This document shows positions 57,481 through 64,000 of a DNA stretch of 64,000 nt, piece by piece (the stretch's first letter is position 1; each line of letters opens with the position of its first letter). Under the pieces are notes generated by a model, which was given only the letters and a program-made list of their open reading frames with translations, had not been told where the DNA came from and searched no databases. The position numbers and the translations under genes are program-made. Origin of the DNA: Albula goreensis (taxonomy: Eukaryota > Chordata > Actinopteri > Albuliformes > Albulidae); the NCBI GenBank assembly GCA_022829145.1, contig CM040748.1:30890501-30954500 (forward strand), read 5' to 3'.

Positions 57481-58599
57481 TCAACATAATTGGCTGGGTT
57501 TAGAGGAAGACCAATCTAAAAATATTGAAATATCATAAAGAAATGCATCATTTTTTTTTTTTTTGCTAACATGGCGCCATGAAAATGAAGCCTATCCAGG
57601 GATTTTGAACCTTTTGGTAATGGAACGAAATGTGAGCCGGTGGAGCCTGATGCACAAATTCTGACAAAAAAATCATGCTTTACAAAAGGGCACCAGAGGT
57701 TACTTCTCCTTGATGAAAGGCGTAAAAACTTTGAAATTGTCACGAGTGTCTCTTGTGGATTTAATGAATTCCACTGAAGGGTCCTCTCACCTTTATGTTG
57801 TCTGATTGAAGGTCTGACTGATCTAAACCAAGCTCTCAGTCAGACATACATATGCTATACAAATGCAAATGCTATCATTGCACCGCTCAACAGAATATAG
57901 TTTTAGTGTTTCATCTTGAATAAAATGAATGTAGTAGTTAACACTGATACTGAGAATACTGAGTAAAATAGTGGTATACAAAACATACAATGTATAGTTT
58001 GAATGGGTAGCTTAACATGAGATTTTGTTGAGAATACATGGATTGAACTGAAAAATAGATTTGTATTCATTTAAAATCAAACAATCTGAATCCATTAAAA
58101 AATGATATTACAATACTGATCCACTACAGCATATAAATGAATAAAAAAAAATACACAGTCGGTTAACAGGTAACATGTGAAGTAATGTACTAAAACAAAA
58201 TAAAAAAACACAAAAAAGAAAACAAAATACAGTATACTTGTATTAATGGGTATTTGGCAATTTCAAGACAGACTGATGGTAGGAAATGGAATTGAATAGT
58301 ACAGATGCACTATACACTGTCTATACACTGATACAAGGTGAGGGAAAGGTAGCGGCCTTCCTATTAATACAAAAAAATCTAAACGTTTTTCCAAGCAATT
58401 TTAGTCTGTTAAGGTAAGCTATCAGCAACATTGACGACTGTTACATATAATGTTTACATAAACTTTCAGAATGTTCTTTAATATCCAAGAGGTTGTGCAG
58501 ATAAGTTAGCTTGTTTTGCAGAGTTTCTGAAGCTTCTAGACCGAGCCGAGCAAGAAGTGTGAACTGACATGGAGGCTGACCGTTCACCAGCCATAGTAA
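57481..58599. other. AT-rich non-coding stretch
   Basis: A T-run lies at 57552-57564 and A-rich runs at 58140-58220. No gene is seen. Confidence 0.6.
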
Positions 58600-59000
58600 A
58601 ACACGGCCCTGTACACACAGTCTCTCTGAATAATAGGCCTCCTCGCTATAAATGTCAGCTCTTTAAATCATAGCGAAACCTCGCCGGCCAAGTGGAGAAC
58701 GCTTCATCACAGCTTAAACTACAGCCTCCCATTTATTACGCGTATGTTTAGAAATCATTAAGGAGGGCCCGGATCCCTTCCTCGGAAAGAAAAGGAGGGA
58801 GGAAAAGAAAAAAAACACGTGTGAAAGTTGAAACGACAGCATTTTTGCTGAATGTCAGGAGGAATGAGGGGGTGAAGGAGGAGAATGATAATGGGTCCCT
58901 CTGAACGTGAATATGGACCTCGCTCTGAGCTTGGGCTAACAGGGACCCATTAAATACCATGGCTATGGCCGCTGAAGTCCGAGAACCATATTTCTGAAGA
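58600..59000. promoter_or_regulatory. Candidate conserved non-coding block
   Basis: GCTATAAATGTCAGC, CTTTAAATCATAGCG, CCCATTTATTACGCG and GAAATCATTAAGGAGG precede a purine-rich tract. A block with a 12-bp perfect inverted repeat (58889-58952) follows. No credible coding frame. Function is inferred. Confidence 0.38.
58889..58952. repeat. Perfect 12-bp inverted repeat, 40-bp spacer
   Basis: TAATGGGTCCCT at 58889-58900 is the exact reverse complement of AGGGACCCATTA at 58941-58952. Each arm ends in an ATTA-type core. Confidence 0.88.
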
Positions 59001-60519
59001 GCCATCGACCACCTCCGCTGAAATCTTAGATAGAAAAACAGGCTGTGAGTGATAGCTTGACATTACGGTACAAAAAAATGCTGACTTTTCATTGTCTCAG
59101 AACATTTAGCAGAGAACAAGGCAGGGTTCATGGTTGGTGTGTGTTTGGTTTTTTTATTAGTATTCAAATTCGCTGAACATTTTGAATACCCAATGTGTTG
59201 AAAACATGAATCAGACACTGGGTCAAGACACTTGTCATCAGACGTAGGGTTTTGAATATACTATTACAGCATTCTATTTAGCAGTAGCCATCTTCTGTCC
59301 AGCACTAAAAATATTGGTGTCCATCCAGTGGTGAATTTTGTTTGGATGAATGTGTCTTCTCTAGAATGTCTGTTCGCAAGTGTAACTCTTCCCAGGCCAG
59401 ATCAGTCAAAACAATTGAATATATTCTTTCATCTTGGCCCTTTTCACCATTCTGTCTCGAGGATTTATGGACGACGGCAGCTGAACTTACTGTAATCCAA
59501 TATACGTCCGTGCATTTTATGTAGCGATATATTTTTATCCTCATCTCCCGTCTCGTAAAATATGCCACGTTCTTTTTTTTCCCCTCCTTCGTTCTGTCTG
59601 TTTCGTTCTGTCTAGAGGGCAGATCCGGGGGGGTGTGGGGGATAGGTAGGATCGAGCCAATAGCCCTTCCCCCACCACAACCCCCCCACTTCGCCGCAGA
59701 CAGCTCTCATATGGTCCCGTGCTCACAGGTGTCCTGCCAGAGGCCGTGAACACAATCCTTCCCCTGGTCAGGCTGCCTGCTCTGCATGGTACCGGTAGGA
59801 GGATCGGATTGAAAGTGTAGAGTTATAGGCATCTGCAGTTCTGCAGATAGGACAGTTTTTGAGATAACTGACTTTAGTGGAAACTTTAGAAGTTCCACAT
59901 CACAGCACTGTTTTGAATTACACTGATGAAATGTTTAGCATATTTACAGGTGTTTAAGCTGTTGCATTGCTAAAACACCCTAAAGTGTTCCCACAGTAAT
60001 AATAATACCATTTTTTGGGGAAAAATACATTTAAAATGTCAGAACTCAAAAGCTAAGCTATTGTGGTGTGTGTTTGTGTGGAGAGGAGACATTCGAGTAA
60101 TTAGTGGACTTGAGAAACCACATCCCATCACCTGGAGCTCTGGGAGTCTGGAATCAGAGGGAGGAAGAGGGTGGTGCAGAAAAACTGAGCCGCCCATACT
60201 GCCATACTTCCTCTCACAAAACTCATCTGACAAGCCTCCATGTCAGTGAGCATCCAGAGGAATGTCACAGACACCCATCACCCATCCCTGCGCTCACGGC
60301 CTGGATCCCACTGGCATCTGAACAGGCCTTAATTGAGACTTATCCTTATGGACTGGTGCGATTTACAAGTCGCTCATTGAATATGAAAAATTGAGTTCTG
60401 GAGGAGGAAGGGAAACGGGGGGAGAGAAAGGAAAAAAAAAATCAATGGTATGGATCGAGATGCAGTGGAAGGCTGTTTGATCTCCAGCCTCAACCCCCCC
60501 ACCCCTCCCCTCTAGGTTT
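59001..60519. other. Non-coding stretch
   Basis: No gene is seen. C- and G-rich runs lie at 59625-59645 and 59668-59690. The frame at 60104-60394 (96 codons) has no motif. Positions 60100-60400 are of mixed composition and could include a weak candidate element. Confidence 0.5.
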
Positions 60520-60600
60520 ATTGGATATCTGCGTGAATGATGACCTCGTCACAGGCGGCGCAATTACCTCGCCCGCTCGTTTATTAAAGAAGAATGGATG
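60520..60600. promoter_or_regulatory. Short candidate conserved block
   Basis: TATTGGATATCTGCGTGAATG, GCGGCGCAATTACCTCGCCCG and CTCGTTTATTAAAG are unique and CpG-bearing, directly followed by a G-rich run (60606-60651). Function is inferred. Confidence 0.3.
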
Positions 60601-60855
60601 AAGATGGGGGTGGGGGGGGCTGTCTGCCTTCAGTTTGTGGTGGTGGGGGTTGTTCTTTGAAGGTGGCCTGACAGATATAAGGTCCCCAGGGTCACCTGCA
60701 AGAGAGAACAGAGTGGTGCACTGATGTTGGTGAAAATATCCACCCAAAAATAGTGACCCCCACCACCTGCACCCATACATCCCCCCTCGGGTCGTTCAGT
60801 CGTTTACGCGCCGCCTTGGGGCATGCAGCTCCCAGACGCAGCGAGTCCGACTCCC
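60601..60855. other. G-rich and mixed non-coding stretch
   Basis: G-runs at 60606-60620 and 60639-60650 have quadruplex potential. No gene is seen. Confidence 0.55.
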
Positions 60856-61205
60856 CCACAGGCTCAAGGCATCTAGTGTTTTATTCAACAAACGATCTGT
60901 CATTACCACCGCCCTGCGCAAATGCCACGGCCCCCTCTCTGTAGTATTGTCCTTGGCAGTCATTAGCTAGTCCTCTCTCTCTACCCCCAGCCCACCCCTC
61001 CACCATCATCCGCTACTGCTCTGGATGGAATGGGGAGAAAATCCAAAGTATTCCTCTCTTCTTCGGCATCCGTCAACAGCGGCCCCGGTGATCAATGAGA
61101 AAGAAAACAAATCTTGCCACCAAGAATTTTCTAAAGACGGCCGCCCCTGCGGTTGTTTATTTAAGTGCAGAAAGCAATCTCTAATTGTGCGCTACTGCTA
61201 GAGAT
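60856..61205. promoter_or_regulatory. Candidate conserved non-coding block
   Basis: GTGTTTTATTCAACAAACG, CTGTCATTACCACCGCC, GGCAGTCATTAGCTAGTCC, CGGTGATCAATGAG and AATCTCTAATTGTGCGC lie in two parts around a pyrimidine-rich tract. Function is inferred. Confidence 0.33.
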
Positions 61206-61949
61206 GTAAGTGCAAAAAAGGGTGAAACTCAGTCCCATGTGTTTTTTTTTCTTCTATGGATATTGGTGATGTGTTGCCTTGATAAATTAATGCTCAAACA
61301 TAAGACATTGTGTGAGCTTTTTCCCATGCTCATGTTTTCTTGCTTTACCTCCTGCTTTTCACAGGCCTACTGGCCATATCCAATATGAAGTTTTGCTGTC
61401 CCATTGGCAGCCTCTGGACTGGCCTTTCCTTGTCCCCCAGCCAATGGATAGCTTCATGAACTTTCTGACTTTCTGAGGTTCCTTGTATTCTGATTGGTGC
61501 CAGCAGCTGTACGATACTGGGTTTGGTAGGTTGGGGTGCTTTATCATTTGCATCCACTTCAGAGATACTTGACTGTCATAGTATGGGTAACTGGTAGAAA
61601 CTGACCAAAACACATCCCTAGAAGTTGAGCTAAGTCGTACCGTACCAGTCAGAAATAAGTCAGGCTCATTGTTATGATGTCATAATTATGAGCCTGGCAA
61701 ATGAGGCTGGGGGAGCTATTACACATTTAACTTTCAGCTGGCAGGGGTCAATACCACATGACCATGTGCAACCTGAAGGCCAAGACCAATTAAGGCATTT
61801 CATTATTAAAATGATTGATGATGCCTTACAGACAGCCAACTGCAGCTGAGACTAAGGTGAAGTCCATTTGGAAAGCTGCCCATTTGAAACCTAAGCTGTG
61901 ATCACCCATATTTACTTAACTGTGAATGATTTAATGTGAAAATCCGAAT
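61206..61949. other. Non-coding stretch with imperfect palindrome
   Basis: No gene is seen. A 34-bp palindrome lies at 61662-61695. The frames at 61345-61613 (minus) show no motif. Confidence 0.55.
61662..61695. repeat. 34-bp imperfect palindrome
   Basis: AGGCTCAT at the left and ATGAGCCT at the right pair perfectly, and TTATGA with TCATAA inside; 28 of 34 positions are symmetric. The centre TGATGTCA is CRE-like. Confidence 0.85.
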
Positions 61950-62105
61950 ACTGGCAGAGTTACATAATGGTTAGGGAACTGTTACTGTGTGTTGTTAAAT
62001 GTTACTAAGAGATTGCAAGTTTGAGTCCCAGGTGGGGCACTGCCATTTTATCCTTGAGCATCTGAACTGTCTGTATGTATCCAGCTTTATATGAATATGG
62101 ATATT
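61950..62105 (+). repeat. tRNA-derived SINE, plus strand
   Basis: An A-box-like stretch (TAATGGTTAGGGAAC, 61965-61979), a B-box-like AGTTTGAGTCCC (about 62019-62030), then the core GGGGCACTGCCATTTTATCC, TTGAGCATCTGAACTG and a tail ATCCAGCTTTATATGAATATGG. Same family as 54925-55075. Confidence 0.8.
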
Positions 62106-62879
62106 ACACAAGTACTAGAGAGTTCCTACCCGTGCTTTGAGAGAAAGGAGTTCTATAATCAGCACGTTTGCATAAGTGATAAGAGGTTTATTCTTTAAAA
62201 GCTGAAGAATTAAAAATATGTGTTTCTGTACCATCAATATTAAGTACTTAAGTATTGTACATTCATAAGTAAATTCATTCACTCACATTCACTGCAGAAT
62301 GAAACCACACCTATTCAGGTTGTAAAAAAGCTAAGCTTTCAAAACTGAACTCTTTCTCTCCACAGGCATTAATACTTGTTTGTTGGAGCATCACAACCAT
62401 GTACACTTCACTATTCCTAATTTTATGCTTTATGTTCCGTCACAGTGCAGGGTAGGAAAGGGGATATCATATAGCCTATAGGTTTTCGACTGTAGTTATT
62501 GTATTTATGATGAGGAAGAAAAGAACAATGAACACCTAATCACAAAAAATGGGACATCTGGACAAATTTACATATCAACAAAGTTCATCCTAAATTTCTG
62601 GCTGATGTTTTGCGGTATAACATTTTTTGAGTAGTGCTTGTGTGAATATACAATCCATCTGTATCCATGGAAGATTAAGGATTCTGCTGGAGAAGTTAGT
62701 AAATACCTCTCTACACCCATTCACTTCACTGTGTCAAGAGTATCTCATCTGCCACAGAGGTGTCTGTCTGCACCCCCAATACCCCCCCCCCCACCACCAC
62801 CAACCCCCATCCTACATCCCACCCCCTCACACACACTCGCAAGGACACAAAAAAACAATTAATTTATCGCTGACATGAT
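62106..62879. other. AT-rich non-coding stretch
   Basis: A C-rich run at about 62774-62830 (CCCCCCCCCACCACCACC type) precedes a short CA run. The two open frames at 62627-62878 cross it and are not genes. Confidence 0.6.
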
Positions 62880-63320
62880 GCGTGCTGCCTTAGAACTGGA
62901 GATCATTATCTTAATTGTATTGCCTTTGTCATTAATTAACAAACCCATGCTGACCTTGGGTACTGTTTTAATGTGTCTTACAGCGGTGACTATCACTTAG
63001 GAAGCCAATTAAGTGTACAAGAGCAGATATGAATATGTCATATCTAACCTTAATTACGGTGGCAAAGTTTTTGAAATGCAGCGCGGCTGACATAATGAAG
63101 ATGTACAGCACAGCCCTCTTTGAGCACGCCTGGCACTGTCCGGCAGTATTGAAGCCTAGCGAGTAGACGCTGGTGCGGTGGCCTTAGAAACAAAGGTTAT
63201 GGCCCTGTCAGCCTGAAGAAGTCGGTCCCACTTCAAAGAAAGATGCAAATGAATTTATGTGCTACATTTGCAACCACAAACACCACAAAGGAAGATGAGA
63301 GATGGCATTTGTTTGATTAA
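62880..63320. promoter_or_regulatory. Candidate conserved non-coding block, strong texture
   Basis: Continuous unique sequence with TTATCTTAATTGTATTGCC, GTCATTAATTAACAAACCC, AGCCAATTAAGTG and CCTTAATTACGGTGGC in under 200 bp. A CpG-bearing part follows (GCGCGGCTGACATAATG, GCCTAGCGAGTAGACGC). No simple repeats and no credible coding frame. Together with 3000-3500 and 16680-17060 this is the best enhancer-like candidate. Function is inferred. Confidence 0.42.
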
Positions 63321-63590
63321 CTTCACAGTTCTAAAATACATGTATAATTATACATCTGTCACAGTGGTATTACAGATGTAATACAAAACATACATGCATG
63401 AAATTATCAAGGATTAAATGATTAAGTAATCAAGGATAATACTAGAAAGTTGACAACTTATTTCCATTAAGGCCCTCTGTATGCTAGCTGAAAAGTCAAG
63501 AAGAGCAGGGAAGAATGATAATTTTCATGAGCAATGATAATTCAAGGCTTCCTCTATTTGGCAACTAGGCCTGTGCTGTCCCCAGGCTAA
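63321..63590. other. Non-coding stretch
   Basis: AT-rich; no gene is seen. Confidence 0.6.
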
Positions 63591-64000
63591 GGTTATTTTT
63601 TAATAATTATTTTCATTTTTATTACGATTTCTGCGTTAAGCACATGCTGTGAAAGGTCAGGCCTTTACGTTGTAAAAGCGCTGCCTTTTTACGCGAGCCG
63701 TGCTCAATGAGAGAAGATGCTAGCTGCCCCTGGGGCCTGCGGTTGGGGCCGGACTGCCGGAAAAGGAGGTCACATGCATATTCATCAAATGGGACATGCT
63801 CATGTAAACGCCTTTTAATTGGCCGTGACAGCGCACGCCGCATTGGGGGGTGAGCGAGAGAGAGAGCCACCGCATATGTGTGTGCCGACGTGACTGACCC
63901 GTCGCAGGTCACCCACTGAGCCACCCAATCAGAACATTCTGTGTAGGTCAGCCTGTCCTCATTGGCTCACCTGTCATCTCGGTCTTTTACCTGCTTTGTT
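63591..64000. promoter_or_regulatory. Candidate conserved non-coding block running to the window end
   Basis: TTTTTAATAATTATTTTC, GTTAAGCACATGC, CTTTTTACGCGAGCC, GCATATTCATCAAATGGG and CTTTTAATTGGCCGTG come first. CpG-bearing sequence follows with CCGACGTGACTGACC, CAGGTCACCC, a CCAAT box (CCCAATCAG, about 63925) and an inverted one (CATTGGCTC, about 63960). This could be an enhancer or the flank of a promoter beyond the window. The 100-codon minus-strand frame at 63622-63924 shows no family motif. Confidence 0.35.

Overview
The window looks like a piece of a ray-finned fish chromosome with no protein-coding gene that I can support. The taxonomic clue is the interspersed repeats: a 5S-rRNA-derived SINE (SINE3 type), tRNA-derived SINEs with a fish-type core and tail, a decayed Tc1/mariner copy, a short hAT-like element with the fish-type end CAGGGTTGGGAAGTAAC, a fold-back MITE with GGCCTGTATTCAC-type ends, and many long (CA/TG)n microsatellites. 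I cannot name the species. None of the longest open frames (up to 182 codons) shows a recognisable domain, a family motif or a convincing exon with splice sites, so all are treated as chance frames. 

Layout. The window alternates between two kinds of sequence. (1) Compact mixed-composition blocks, rich in homeodomain-type TAATTA/ATTA cores, short perfect inverted repeats and CpG-containing motifs. They look like candidate conserved non-coding (enhancer-like) elements: about 1.5, 3.0-3.5, 4.85-5.55, 6.6-6.87, 7.6-8.1, 10.6-11.1, 11.4-12.2, 13.65-14.1, 14.6-15.3, 15.66-15.9, 16.7-17.05, 20.74-21.06, 27.82-28.15, 33.7-34.18, 36.35-36.87, 40.3-40.75, 43.7-44.6, 45.64-46.06, 50.0-50.74, 55.56-55.9, 57.2-57.48, 58.6-59.0, 60.5-61.2, 62.88-63.32 and 63.6-64.0 kb. 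(2) AT-rich spacer holding transposon and SINE relics and microsatellites: 8.3-8.7, 12.3, 19.7, 30-32.7, 34-35.4, 41.5, 46.4, 51.2-52.0, 52.5, 53.9, 54.9 and 62 kb. This pattern is typical of a gene desert around a developmental regulator, but the target gene is not in the window and conservation could not be measured here. 

Most distinctive items: a 56-bp minisatellite of 13 units without indels (6867-7586), each unit carrying a nested inverted repeat; two diverged, same-strand copies of a roughly 250-bp non-coding segment about 27.7 kb apart (about 2254-2500 and 29980-30245); two copies of one MITE family (8337-8571 and 19729-19988); and perfect short hairpins at 3229-3251, 8196-8228, 12185-12215 and 58889-58952. 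No CRISPR array, operon, phage or other prokaryotic system is present.
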